Assembly: GCA_902799745.1 (NCBI GenBank)
Contig: CADCBQ010000044.1
Span: 1 to 32,242 of the forward strand
Source: Fibrobacter succinogenes
Lineage (GTDB): Bacteria; Fibrobacterota; Fibrobacteria; Fibrobacterales; Fibrobacteraceae
Length of the DNA: 32,242 bases
Reading direction: 5' to 3'
Shown: positions 8,374 to 17,620 of the stretch, in pieces
Layout of the letters: the number at the start of each line of letters is the position of its first letter
Numbering within the stretch: the first letter of the stretch is position 1
Position numbers and translations under genes: made by a program
Notes under the pieces: model-generated
Database searches by the model: none
Seen by the model: only the letters and a program-made list of their open reading frames with translations
Told to the model about the DNA's origin: nothing

Positions 8374-11300
8374 ATGAGCAATTTGAAGAACGATTTATGG
8401 GTCGGCGTGGACGTTGGTTCCACCACCGTGAAGATTGCGGTCGTCGATCCAGAGACCAACAAGCTTTTGCATTACACTTACCAGCGCCACAACGCTATGC
8501 AGGCACAGAAGGTTTTCGAAGTGCTGCGCGAGGCGCATGGACTTTTCCCCGATAAGAATTTCAGGGTCGCTTTCTGCGGTAGCGGTGGTCAGCCGTTTGC
8601 CGAAGCCACTCACGCCTTCTTTGTACAAGAAGTGGTGGCTAATGCCCTTGCTGTACGTGCAACTTACCCGGAATCCAGGGTCGCCATCGAACTCGGTGGA
8701 CAAGATGCAAAGGTGGTGTTCTTCGAAAAGGACAAGACCACCGGCAAACTCATCGCCTCGGACATGCGCATGAACGGCGTGTGCGCTGGCGGTACGGGTG
8801 CATTTATCGACCAGGTGGCCGAACTTTTGCGCATCAAGACCGAAGCATTCGAAGGCTTTGCCAAGCGCGGTCAAAAGGTTTATGAAATTTCGGGCCGTTG
8901 CGGCGTGTTCGCCAAGACCGACATCCAGCCGATGCTGAACAACGGTATCGCCAAGGAAGACATCGCCCTTTCCAGCTTCCATGCCATTGCCAAGCAGACC
9001 ATCGGTGGCCTTGCCCAGGGTATGGAAATCAAGCCGCCCGTGATTTTCGAAGGTGGCCCGCTGACCTTTAACCCGACACTCGTGCGTGCGTTCAAGGAAC
9101 GCCTGGGTATCAACGACGAACAGGCCATTGTGCCGGAACATTCCGAAGTGCTCGTGGCCATGGGTGCAGCCCTCTCCTTGGGCTCCATGTTCGCCGACCA
9201 GGAATGCTTCTACCGCAAGGATGGTTCTCTCGACGCGCTCATTCACTTTAACGAAACCCGCCAGGCCGAAAACAAGGCCAAGGCTGCTGCCGACTTGTTC
9301 TTCAAGAACGAAGCCGAATACAAGATGTTCCTCGAAGAACACAAGATGGCCGGCAACCACTACCCGCAGCCCGTATCGGGCACCACGCTCAACGTGTATC
9401 TGGGTATCGACGCGGGCTCTACCACCACGAAGTTCGTGCTCATGGACGAGCAGGAAAACATCGTGGACGGTTTCTACGCCAGCAACAACGGCGAACCGCT
9501 GCAGGTGCTCAAGAATGCCCTCAACGAACTTTCGGACCGCTACGAAGAATACGGCTGTAAGCTCAACATTCTCGGCGTAGGTACCACGGGTTACGGTGAA
9601 CAGCTGTTCGCCAAGGCTGTGCACGCCGACTTCCACACGGTGGAAACGGTCGCACACGCCAACGCCGCCCAGAAGATTTGCCCCGACGTAAGTTTCATCT
9701 TGGACATCGGTGGCCAGGACATGAAGGCCATCTCCGTGCAGGATGGCGTGGTCACGGGTATCATTCTGAACGAAGCCTGCTCCTCGGGTTGCGGATCCTT
9801 TATCGAAACCTATGCCCGCAGCCTCGGCATCCCGATGGAAAAGATCGCAGAACTCGCCTTCAACGCCAAGAGCCCCTCTCAGCTGGGTTCCCGTTGCACG
9901 GTGTTCATGAACAGTTCCATCATCACGGAACAGCGCGACGGCAAGCAGCCCGAAGACATTATCGCAGGTATCTGCCGCTCCATCATCAACAACGTATTTA
10001 CGAAGGTGATTCGTATTCGCAACCTGAACACGCTCGGCAAGAAGGTCGTGGTGCAGGGCGGTACGTTCAAGAACAACGCCGTTCTCCGTGCCTTCGAACA
10101 GTACACAGGCCTCAAGCCGATCCGTCCGGAACGTCCGGGCGAAATGGGTGCTATCGGTATCGCTCTCCTTACCAAGAAGTTCATGGAAGAAAAGCGCAAG
10201 ACCGAACCGGAACTCAAGAGCCGCTTTATCGGGCTTGACGCCATGAAGACCTTCAGCTGGCACAACCAGCCGGGTCAGCTCTGCCAGTACTGCACCAACC
10301 ACTGCTCTCGCACCATCGTGACCTTTAGCGACGGCCAGAGCTTCGTGACGGGTAACCGCTGCGAACGCGGCGAAGTCACCGCCGACCCGAACGATCCGAA
10401 GACCAAGGCACTCATCGCCGAAATCAACAAGAAGATGCTGTCCGTGCCCGACATGATCAAGCGCACGAACCAGCTCTTGGTCAAGGACTACGCCCCGACC
10501 AAGCTCGTCGAAAACAACGGCAAGACGATCGGTATTCCGCGCGTGCTCGAATTCTGGGCATCTCTCCCCTTCTGGAAGGCCTTCTTTACAAGCCTCGGCT
10601 ACACCGTCGTGGTGAGCCGCCAGAGCGACTACAAGATGTTCGAAGCGGGCCTCCACAGCGTGCCCTCTGACACGGTTTGCTTCCCGGCAAAGCTTGTACA
10701 TGGCCACGTGCTCAGCCTCATTGAAAAGAAGGTCGACCGCATCTTCTTCCCGATGATGGTTGCAATCCCGAGTGACCACACCAAGTTCACGGCAACGTCC
10801 GTTTGCCCCGTGGTGCAGGCCTACCCGAACGTTTGCAAGAACACCGACGAGCCCGAAAAGAATTACGGCGTTCCCATGGACCAGCCGATTTTCCACTGGT
10901 TCAACGCCAAACTCCGTCGCAGCCAGACTATTGACTGGTTCCACGAAAACTGGAAGCTCGACAAGAAGCTTTTGGACAAGGCTGTTACCGAAGGCGAGAA
11001 GGCACTCAACAACTACCGCACCACGCTTTTGGAAGAAGGCCAGAAGATTTTGGACGATGTACGCGCAAAGAACAGCTTTGCCGTGGTGATCGCAGGCCGC
11101 CCCTACCACGCGGACACGCTCATCAACCACAACATCGCAAGCCACTTTACCGCCATGGGCATTCCGGTGCTGACCACCGAATCGCTCCCCGGCGTTTACG
11201 ACCAGGATGTGCCGAGCCACACCCGTATCGAAATCAAGAACACCTTCCACTTGCGCATGATTGGTGCCACCATGATTGCGGCGAAGGATCCGAACATTGA

Positions 11301-12807
11301 ACTTGCTCAGATCGTAAGCTTCGGTTGCGGACACGACTCGATTTTGACCGACGAAATGATGCGCATGCTGCACCTTGATTCCAACAAGGAAATGCTCATG
11401 CTCAAGCTCGACGAAGGCGACGCCCGCGGTCCCGTGGGAATCCGCGTCAAGAGCTTTATCGAAACGGTAAAGGCACGCCGTGCAGCGAACCTGCCCGACA
11501 AGCCCGAAAGCAACGAACCACTGTTCCATACGCCGTTCTTGCCCGAAGACAAGAAGCGCCGCCGCATTCTGACGCCGAACCTCTCCCCCGCCTTCTCTGT
11601 GCTCGCCAGCGAATACATGAAGCGCGAAGGATTCATCGCCGAATACCTGCCGGTCGCCGACCGTAAGGCTATTGAACTCGGCAAGAAGTATGTGCATAAC
11701 GACATCTGCTTCCCCTGCCAGGTGAACATTGGCGAAGCCCTCCATTGGCTCGTCGATCACCCCGAAGTTCCGCAGAACGAAGTTTCCATGTGCCTTGCCA
11801 AGAACTGTGAAAACTGCCGTGCCGTGCAGTACGCAGTGCTCGCCCGTAAGGCTTTGGACGAAGCTGGCTTCAAGGATGTCACCATCATTACGACCGGTGT
11901 GGACTACAAGGGAATGCATCCGGGCTTCCAGCTCGGCCTTGACTTCCGCCTCCACATGCTGTGGGGTCTGGTCACGATGGACGCCATCGAGACCATGTAC
12001 CGTGCGGTCCGCCCGTACGAAGTCAACGCCGGCGACACGCAGAAGATTTACGATGAATGGATGCCGAAGGTGATTTCTGTTGCAGGTCACCTCTCCACCA
12101 CGCAGCTCGTGCGCCCCTCCAAGCTGATCGAAGTGTTCGAACAGTGCATCGAGGCGTTCAATTCCATCGAGATTACCGAAGAGCGCAAGAAGGGCATCCG
12201 CAAGCCGCGCGTTGCCGTGCTTGGCGAAATCTTGATGAACTACCACCCGAGCGCCAACGGCTTCGTCGAAAACTACCTGATGAACAACGGCATGGAAGTC
12301 TACCTGCCGGGCATGACGGACTTCTTCCGCGTGGACGAAGTGGTGCGTGCCGAAAAGGTGAAGCGCGGATTCTCGGCGAACCCGATTATGGACCGTGTCG
12401 AAGGCGGCGTGACGGCGAAGGTCTACACGCATGCCGTGGAAACCGCCCGCAAGTCCATGCACAAGTTCAAGCTCTATGAACACCATGCAGACTGCGTGGA
12501 ACTCAAGGATTACGTCAGCGACATCATCGACCCGACCTACAACACCGGCGAAGGCTGGATGATTCCGGGCGAAATCCTGTACAACGCACAGCACGGTGTG
12601 AACAGCTACATCATTCTGCAGCCGTTCGCTTGCCTTGCAAACCACATCTCTGGCCGTGGCCTTACCAAGGCCGTGAAGGAACGCTGCCCCCACGTGCAGA
12701 TTCTTTCGCTCGACTACGACCCGGATACAAGCTTTGCAAACATCGAAAACCGCCTGCAGATGCTCATCATCAACGCACGTGAACTAGAAAAAGCAAATCA
12801 AGCCTAA
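8374..12807 (+). CDS. Acyl-CoA dehydratase activase / 2-hydroxyacyl-CoA dehydratase-like fusion protein
   Basis: The product is 1477 residues. It contains two tandem ASKHA ATPase domains of the BadF/BadG/BcrA/HgdC type. The first (about 8-275) has DVGSTTVK, C137 (VCAGG) and C176; the second (about 340-600) has DAGSTTTK, C469/C473 and C508. HgdC-type activases hold one [4Fe-4S] cluster between subunits through such cysteines. A C-x2-C-x3-C...C cluster follows (637, 640, 644, 663). The remaining region (about 700-1470) resembles DUF2229 and the HgdB-like dehydratase family, with CFP (769), GCGHDS (984-989), CFPC (1112-1115) and several more Cys. ATP-driven one-electron transfer to a dehydratase-like part is the expected chemistry. 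The physiological substrate is unknown. The ABC-F gene starts 17 bases downstream. Confidence 0.88.
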   Translation: MSNLKNDLWVGVDVGSTTVKIAVVDPETNKLLHYTYQRHNAMQAQKVFEVLREAHGLFPDKNFRVAFCGSGGQPFAEATHAFFVQEVVANALAVRATYPESRVAIELGGQDAKVVFFEKDKTTGKLIASDMRMNGVCAGGTGAFIDQVAELLRIKTEAFEGFAKRGQKVYEISGRCGVFAKTDIQPMLNNGIAKEDIALSSFHAIAKQTIGGLAQGMEIKPPVIFEGGPLTFNPTLVRAFKERLGINDEQAIVPEHSEVLVAMGAALSLGSMFADQECFYRKDGSLDALIHFNETRQAENKAKAAADLFFKNEAEYKMFLEEHKMAGNHYPQPVSGTTLNVYLGIDAGSTTTKFVLMDEQENIVDGFYASNNGEPLQVLKNALNELSDRYEEYGCKLNILGVGTTGYGEQLFAKAVHADFHTVETVAHANAAQKICPDVSFILDIGGQDMKAISVQDGVVTGIILNEACSSGCGSFIETYARSLGIPMEKIAELAFNAKSPSQLGSRCTVFMNSSIITEQRDGKQPEDIIAGICRSIINNVFTKVIRIRNLNTLGKKVVVQGGTFKNNAVLRAFEQYTGLKPIRPERPGEMGAIGIALLTKKFMEEKRKTEPELKSRFIGLDAMKTFSWHNQPGQLCQYCTNHCSRTIVTFSDGQSFVTGNRCERGEVTADPNDPKTKALIAEINKKMLSVPDMIKRTNQLLVKDYAPTKLVENNGKTIGIPRVLEFWASLPFWKAFFTSLGYTVVVSRQSDYKMFEAGLHSVPSDTVCFPAKLVHGHVLSLIEKKVDRIFFPMMVAIPSDHTKFTATSVCPVVQAYPNVCKNTDEPEKNYGVPMDQPIFHWFNAKLRRSQTIDWFHENWKLDKKLLDKAVTEGEKALNNYRTTLLEEGQKILDDVRAKNSFAVVIAGRPYHADTLINHNIASHFTAMGIPVLTTESLPGVYDQDVPSHTRIEIKNTFHLRMIGATMIAAKDPNIELAQIVSFGCGHDSILTDEMMRMLHLDSNKEMLMLKLDEGDARGPVGIRVKSFIETVKARRAANLPDKPESNEPLFHTPFLPEDKKRRRILTPNLSPAFSVLASEYMKREGFIAEYLPVADRKAIELGKKYVHNDICFPCQVNIGEALHWLVDHPEVPQNEVSMCLAKNCENCRAVQYAVLARKALDEAGFKDVTIITTGVDYKGMHPGFQLGLDFRLHMLWGLVTMDAIETMYRAVRPYEVNAGDTQKIYDEWMPKVISVAGHLSTTQLVRPSKLIEVFEQCIEAFNSIEITEERKKGIRKPRVAVLGEILMNYHPSANGFVENYLMNNGMEVYLPGMTDFFRVDEVVRAEKVKRGFSANPIMDRVEGGVTAKVYTHAVETARKSMHKFKLYEHHADCVELKDYVSDIIDPTYNTGEGWMIPGEILYNAQHGVNSYIILQPFACLANHISGRGLTKAVKERCPHVQILSLDYDPDTSFANIENRLQMLIINARELEKANQA

Positions 12808-12824
12808 CCCCAATTAAGTAATAC

Positions 12825-14405
12825 ATGCTCAACGTTTCTAATGTCAGTCTTCAATACGGTAGCCGCGTTCTCTTCAAGGAAGTGAACCTTTCCTTCAAGC
12901 GCGGTAACTGCTACGGAGTCATCGGTGCGAACGGCGCCGGAAAGTCCACGTTCCTGAAAATCCTTTCGGGCGAACTCGAACCCAACACCGGTGAAGTCAC
13001 CAAGGACCCGGGCGAACGTATCGCGGTCTTGAAGCAGGACCACTTCGCCTACGAACAGAACACCGTTCTCGAAACCGTTATGATGGGCTACCCCGAGCTC
13101 TATGAACTCGGCAAGAAGCGCGACGAACTCTACGCGCTCCCCGAAATGACCGAAGAACAGGGCATGCAGGCCATGGAAATTGAGACCCGCTTCGGCGAAA
13201 TCGGTGGCTACGAAGCCGATTCGAACGCAGCTGTGCTCCTGAAGGGCCTCGGCATTCCCGAAGACTTGCACTACAGCCTGATGGCAGACCTCGACGGTGG
13301 CCAGAAGATTCGCGTGCTCCTCGCCCAGGCTCTGTTCGGCAACCCGGACATTCTGCTGCTTGACGAACCGACGAACCACTTGGATTTGGAAACCGTCGGC
13401 TGGCTCGAAGACTACCTCGAACGCTTTGAAAACATCGTGATCGTGGTGAGCCATGACCGTCACTTCTTGAATGCCGTCTGTACGCACACTTGCGATATCG
13501 ACTACGGCAAGATCAACATTTACGGCGGTAACTACGAATTCTGGTACGCAGCAAGCCAGCTCGCCCAGAAACAGCGCAAGGACCAGAACCGCCGCGCCGA
13601 AGAAAAGATTGAAGAATTGAAGGCGTTCATCCGCCGCTTCGCTTCGAACGCTGCTAAGGCAAAGCAAGCCACTAGCCGTAAGAAGCTCCTCGACAAGATG
13701 ACCGTCGAAGAAATGCCGGCCTCCAGCCGTAAGTTCCCGTGGGTCAACTTCAAGATGGACCGCGAACCGGGCAAAGTCAAGAATGCCACTATCGATGGCG
13801 GTGACGGCATTATTTGCAAGGGCCTCGACTTTAGCCTGAACAGCGGTGACAAGGTCGCCCTGGTCGGCGAATACGACACGCTCAAAACCGCATTCTTCCA
13901 GCTCATTGCCGAAGAAACTAAGTGCCCTGAAGGCGTGCTCAAGTGGGGCAACACCATTAGCTATAGCTACTTCCCGAAGAACAACGACGCTTACTTCGGC
14001 ACGGACCTCTCCCTCGTGGATTGGCTCCGCCAGTACAGCAAGGAACAGGACGAAACATTCATCCGCGGATTCCTCGGCCGTATGCTCTTTACCGGCGAAG
14101 AAGCCCTCAAGAGCGCAAACGTGCTTAGCGGTGGTGAAAAAGTGCGCTGCATGCTCTCCAAGATGATGCTTGCAAACGCCAACTGCTTGCTCCTCGACGA
14201 ACCGACAGCCCACCTCGACTTGGAAGCCATCACGGCCCTCAACAACGGCCTCACCGCTTTCCAGGGGCCGATTATCTTCTGCTCCCAGGACCACGAATTC
14301 GTGCAAACGGTTGCAAACCGCGTCTTGGAACTCACGCCGAACGGTGTGCTCGATCGCAGCATTACTTTCGACGAATGGCTCGAAAGCAAGAAAAAGAAGA
14401 AGTAA
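12825..14405 (+). CDS. ABC-F family ATPase (YbiT-like) with a degenerate second ATP site
   Basis: The product is 526 residues with two ABC domains and a basic linker rich in Arg/Lys (about 245-305), typical of soluble ABC-F proteins that bind the ribosome. Domain 1 has GANGAGKS (34-41), a variant signature (LDGGQ, 156-160), LLLDEPTNHLD (177-187) and switch H210. Domain 2 has a normal LSGGE (434-438) and LLLDEPTAHLD. Its Walker A is GEYDTLKT (348-355), missing the two inner glycines, and the switch His is Gln488 (CSQDHEF). Domain 2 may bind but probably hydrolyses ATP poorly. The C-terminus is a Lys run. The gene is probably co-transcribed with the activase gene, although its ribosome-binding site is weak. 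Confidence 0.9.
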   Translation: MLNVSNVSLQYGSRVLFKEVNLSFKRGNCYGVIGANGAGKSTFLKILSGELEPNTGEVTKDPGERIAVLKQDHFAYEQNTVLETVMMGYPELYELGKKRDELYALPEMTEEQGMQAMEIETRFGEIGGYEADSNAAVLLKGLGIPEDLHYSLMADLDGGQKIRVLLAQALFGNPDILLLDEPTNHLDLETVGWLEDYLERFENIVIVVSHDRHFLNAVCTHTCDIDYGKINIYGGNYEFWYAASQLAQKQRKDQNRRAEEKIEELKAFIRRFASNAAKAKQATSRKKLLDKMTVEEMPASSRKFPWVNFKMDREPGKVKNATIDGGDGIICKGLDFSLNSGDKVALVGEYDTLKTAFFQLIAEETKCPEGVLKWGNTISYSYFPKNNDAYFGTDLSLVDWLRQYSKEQDETFIRGFLGRMLFTGEEALKSANVLSGGEKVRCMLSKMMLANANCLLLDEPTAHLDLEAITALNNGLTAFQGPIIFCSQDHEFVQTVANRVLELTPNGVLDRSITFDEWLESKKKKK

Positions 14406-14412
14406 TATAAAA

Positions 14413-14428
14413 GGGGGAAGTCTCCCCC
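14413..14428. other. Short GC hairpin downstream of ABC-F gene
   Basis: GGGGGA (14413-14418) pairs with TCCCCC (14423-14428) around an AGTC loop, 7 bases after the ABC-F stop. It has no T-tract, so it may protect the 3' end or pause polymerase before the stronger terminator downstream. Confidence 0.4.
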
Positions 14429-14448
14429 TCGCTTCATAAAAAAGACTT

Positions 14449-14485
14449 AAAAAGACGAAAGAACTGTTCTTTCGTCTTTTTTATT
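14449..14485. terminator. Strong bidirectional Rho-independent terminator
   Basis: A perfect 15-bp stem (14449-14463 with 14467-14481) closes a 3-base loop. The outer part of the stem is AAAAA/TTTTT, so a U-tract results in either direction. It lies between the convergent ABC-F and GH74 genes and can serve both. Confidence 0.9.
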
Positions 14486-14544
14486 ACGCGCCCCTCTCGA
14501 GCGGGAGGCTCCCCCGCAACGCCCCCCATTTAAAACGAGGTTTT

Positions 14545-17418
14545 TTACTTCGCGATAATCACGCGGTTTGCAAACAGCACCTTCTTGCCGTTATCGACTC
14601 GAACAAAATAGCTGCCCTTGGCGCGCACCAATTCACGCAGCGGCACCGAGGCAGAACTGCTGTAATAGCGGCTATAAAGTTTCTTGCCGCGCATATCGAA
14701 CACGCTCACGCGGGCAACGGATGCATTCAAGTGCAATTCCAGATTGCCGTTCGCATAGGTTACCGAGGCCGAAGCAATCGCCTTTGCAGCCGGAGCAACC
14801 TTTGTCGTGCCGTCGGAATTGGATGTACCCATTTCCCAATTGCTGGGGACACGGGCTGCGATGCCGCGACCCGCCGTACTCATGTAAACCACGCCGTAGG
14901 TATTCATGTCGCCCATCACGAATTCACCGTTTGCAAGGCCGCCATATTCATGACCGTCATCGTTCACGCGAGTCCAGGTTTTACCCTTGTCATCGGAGCC
15001 AAATACGCCCGTCACTTTACCGACTGTTGCGAAAACGTAAATCGCCGGATAGCCGCCCTTTTCCTTGGGAGCACCATAACCCACCGCTTCGCAGTAACCG
15101 ACACCTTCAACCGCAGCCCAAGTGGCACCGCCATCGGTTGAATGCAACAGCTTTCCACTAGCGGGCGTACCATTCGACGGATCCTGAATAGCGACAGGCA
15201 GCCACAAGTCGCCCTCGTAGCCCGGAATGGCACGGAACTTCTTGAAAGCGCTTTCACCAGGCGTACTCACAGCCTTGAAGCTTGCGCCCGCATCGGTACT
15301 CTTGTAGAACTTGCCGTCCGCCTTGGTGTAGGCATAGAATACTTCGTCGTTTTCAGGATCGCCCACCACAAAAGCGGAGTTGTCGATTCCTGAAACCTTT
15401 TCCCAAGTCGTGCCGTTGTAATTGCGATAGACATCGGTCGTTCCTTCCATCGGAACCCAGATAGTGTAAGTACCTTTTGCCGAAAGAGCTACCGTGCCCT
15501 TAGCGGCCTTTTCGTCAGGTCCTGTATAAGTTTCCACCGTCCAAGTCTTACCCGAGTCAAGCGAATACTGCACCGGGGCAATGGGAATTGCATTGTACAG
15601 GCCTTCATAGGCACGCTTGTCAGCCACCTTGGCCAATTTGCCACTCTTGGGAGCATAAGCAAGGCCCTGCGTCGTACCCAACGATACATAATCGCCGCCA
15701 ACATTCGTCTTGTGCCTAAATGCCGGATATTTTGCGATGTCATCGTGACGGAATCCGTCGTAGTCACCGATAATCGAAACCATCGGGCCGCCCGGAATAC
15801 TCACTACTTCGAAAGGCACCGTTTCTTCGACACCATGCGCCGAGAAATGCCACACCTGGTTCATGGTGAGCTGCGGTTCTTCCCAAGAATTCTCCGCTTC
15901 CTTGTACACATAATCGCTCAGGTTGTCGCAGCGGAAAATGCCGTTACCCGAAGTCACAAAGACGCGGTTGTTGTCGAAGGGATCCATGGCAACGCTACCG
16001 GACCAGTGAATAGAACCGTTATGCATCCAGCCAATTCCATTGGCATCCATCTGCTTGGTCGTCGGATACACACCGCCTTCCATCCAGTAATACTTGAAGC
16101 TTGCAATCCAGGTTTTGCCGCCGTCGGTCGTGTGGTAAATGTTAGTACCCCACTGGTCACTCCACTTGCCGCTGGTATCGCTCGTGGCCGTGTACCAGAA
16201 CTGCGGACCGCGGTAACCTTCAGTGGTCACCACCATTTCGTTTGCATTTTTCGGATTGATAGCAATACCGCCATAAGGGGCAATGTAGGGGTAATATTCT
16301 TCGCAAGTCTTGCCGGTGCCGCCAGCGGCTTCGCAGTCGACCATGCCTTTCACGTCCACCTTGTCGTATTTGGCATCGCCGCCTTCGTCCAGGAAGTTTT
16401 CCGGAGAAACGTCGGACCAAGTCGCCGACGCCACATCAAGCTGCAGCACCGCACCGCGACCAAAACCATCGTAAATCATGCCCCAGCCTTCGTCCCACAT
16501 CATAGAATGCGGGCCTGCGCCGTCGGCAAAAGTCACCGTCATCTTCGAGCCATCGCCCGAAACTACCGCACGCTGCGGCATCAGGCGAACCATGCTTCCG
16601 CCGGCCGTGCGGCGCAATGAATCCGGAATCGGGAGCGCCTTCCAGCTTGCACCGCCGTCGGTCGAGGTGAACACGTTTTCGAACGTGCCCTTGGCCGCTG
16701 TCCCTTCGCGCAAGAATCCGGCGTACAGCACCTTGGAGCTGCCCGGAGCGTACTGCACAAAGCTGAACCCCGAACCATTCCAAGTCGTATCGCTCCCGGC
16801 GGCCTTTGTCCACGCATCCACATGGCTCCAGCTAGAACCGTTGTCCGTCGATTTCCAAAGGCCCTTGTTCTTGGAACCGTAGAACATAATCTTGGAATCA
16901 TTCGGGTCGACCGCCAAGGCCTCGCCGTTTCCGCGGCCCATGCCGTTGCCGTGTGCACCGAAGCGCGCCACCTTGGTGCCCTTGGTCCCGTCTTCGTCCC
17001 AGGTGTAAATCACTTCCCAGGATTCGCCCTTGTCCTTACTACGCAAGAATGCGGTGCGGCCGCTATTCCAGTAACTGGTTCCCGCCACCATATAAACAAC
17101 ACCCGACTCGACCGGATCAACGGCAATCGCTTCAATGCCCAAAAGGCCGCGCTCGGAAACATCGACCCAGTCCATCATCGATTCCCAGCGGGCAGTCGAT
17201 TCGTTCCAGCGGTACGCGCCGCCCACATCGGTGCGGGCGTAGAACAAGCCCTTATCTATCGGAGAGGCTATCACGGCGGAGACGAAACCGCCCCCGCCCA
17301 TGCTCACGTTACTCCAGCTGAAATCAGCCGCCTTTTCGGCAGAGTATGCGGCAGTCGCCTGCATGCCGATGATAGCGGCCAGGCTAAGTCCAAAAGCACC
17401 AAACAATCCTTTTTTCAT
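14545..17418 (-). CDS. Secreted family GH74 xyloglucanase-like endo-glucanase
   Basis: I place the start at the ATG at 17418 (957 residues), which is preceded by AGGGATGA and followed by a signal peptide (1-27). The longer frame begins with TTG and hides this peptide. The mature N-terminus has the GH74 hallmark FSWSNV-x2-GGGGFV followed by YARTDVGGAYRW. Many S-x-DGG-x-(S/T)-W repeats show the two seven-bladed propellers of the family. Candidate catalytic aspartates are D83 (MMDWV) and D479 (VAMDPF), placed by recalled family motifs and needing an alignment. The last 75 or so residues contain VSVFDMRGKKLY and end FANRVIIAK, a type-A-like C-terminal sorting module. GH74 enzymes cut the beta-1,4-glucan backbone, usually of xyloglucan. 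The gene lies downstream of the RiPP-like operon but has its own 202-base upstream gap. Confidence 0.9.
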   Translation of the reverse strand: MKKGLFGAFGLSLAAIIGMQATAAYSAEKAADFSWSNVSMGGGGFVSAVIASPIDKGLFYARTDVGGAYRWNESTARWESMMDWVDVSERGLLGIEAIAVDPVESGVVYMVAGTSYWNSGRTAFLRSKDKGESWEVIYTWDEDGTKGTKVARFGAHGNGMGRGNGEALAVDPNDSKIMFYGSKNKGLWKSTDNGSSWSHVDAWTKAAGSDTTWNGSGFSFVQYAPGSSKVLYAGFLREGTAAKGTFENVFTSTDGGASWKALPIPDSLRRTAGGSMVRLMPQRAVVSGDGSKMTVTFADGAGPHSMMWDEGWGMIYDGFGRGAVLQLDVASATWSDVSPENFLDEGGDAKYDKVDVKGMVDCEAAGGTGKTCEEYYPYIAPYGGIAINPKNANEMVVTTEGYRGPQFWYTATSDTSGKWSDQWGTNIYHTTDGGKTWIASFKYYWMEGGVYPTTKQMDANGIGWMHNGSIHWSGSVAMDPFDNNRVFVTSGNGIFRCDNLSDYVYKEAENSWEEPQLTMNQVWHFSAHGVEETVPFEVVSIPGGPMVSIIGDYDGFRHDDIAKYPAFRHKTNVGGDYVSLGTTQGLAYAPKSGKLAKVADKRAYEGLYNAIPIAPVQYSLDSGKTWTVETYTGPDEKAAKGTVALSAKGTYTIWVPMEGTTDVYRNYNGTTWEKVSGIDNSAFVVGDPENDEVFYAYTKADGKFYKSTDAGASFKAVSTPGESAFKKFRAIPGYEGDLWLPVAIQDPSNGTPASGKLLHSTDGGATWAAVEGVGYCEAVGYGAPKEKGGYPAIYVFATVGKVTGVFGSDDKGKTWTRVNDDGHEYGGLANGEFVMGDMNTYGVVYMSTAGRGIAARVPSNWEMGTSNSDGTTKVAPAAKAIASASVTYANGNLELHLNASVARVSVFDMRGKKLYSRYYSSSASVPLRELVRAKGSYFVRVDNGKKVLFANRVIIAK

Positions 17419-17620
17419 AAATTCATCCCTAAACAACCATGGACAACAGGCCCATGCATCCAATTCAAAAATATATTTCAGGGGCAAAAAACAGCGAAAA
17501 AATCACCTTATGCGGCAAAAATCCGTTTTTAGTTTTTCAACACCCTTAAAATTCCCCCCAAAACGCCCCTTTACCGATTTCTCGGCATACAACGAGCGTC
17601 AGGGAATTCGAATGTATCTC

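Noticed and set aside
8395..12693. 1432-residue open frame antisense to the activase gene
   Set aside because: It mirrors the sense gene, is low in recognisable motifs and rich in His/Val/Ala/Arg, as expected from the complement of C/G-ending codons. The sense strand has clear family motifs throughout.
12804..14306. 500-residue frame antisense to the ABC-F gene
   Set aside because: No domain pattern, and it is complementary to a well-supported ABC-F gene.
17419..17487. N-terminal extension of the GH74 frame from a TTG codon
   Set aside because: It would bury a good signal peptide; an ATG with AGGGATGA before it lies at 17418.
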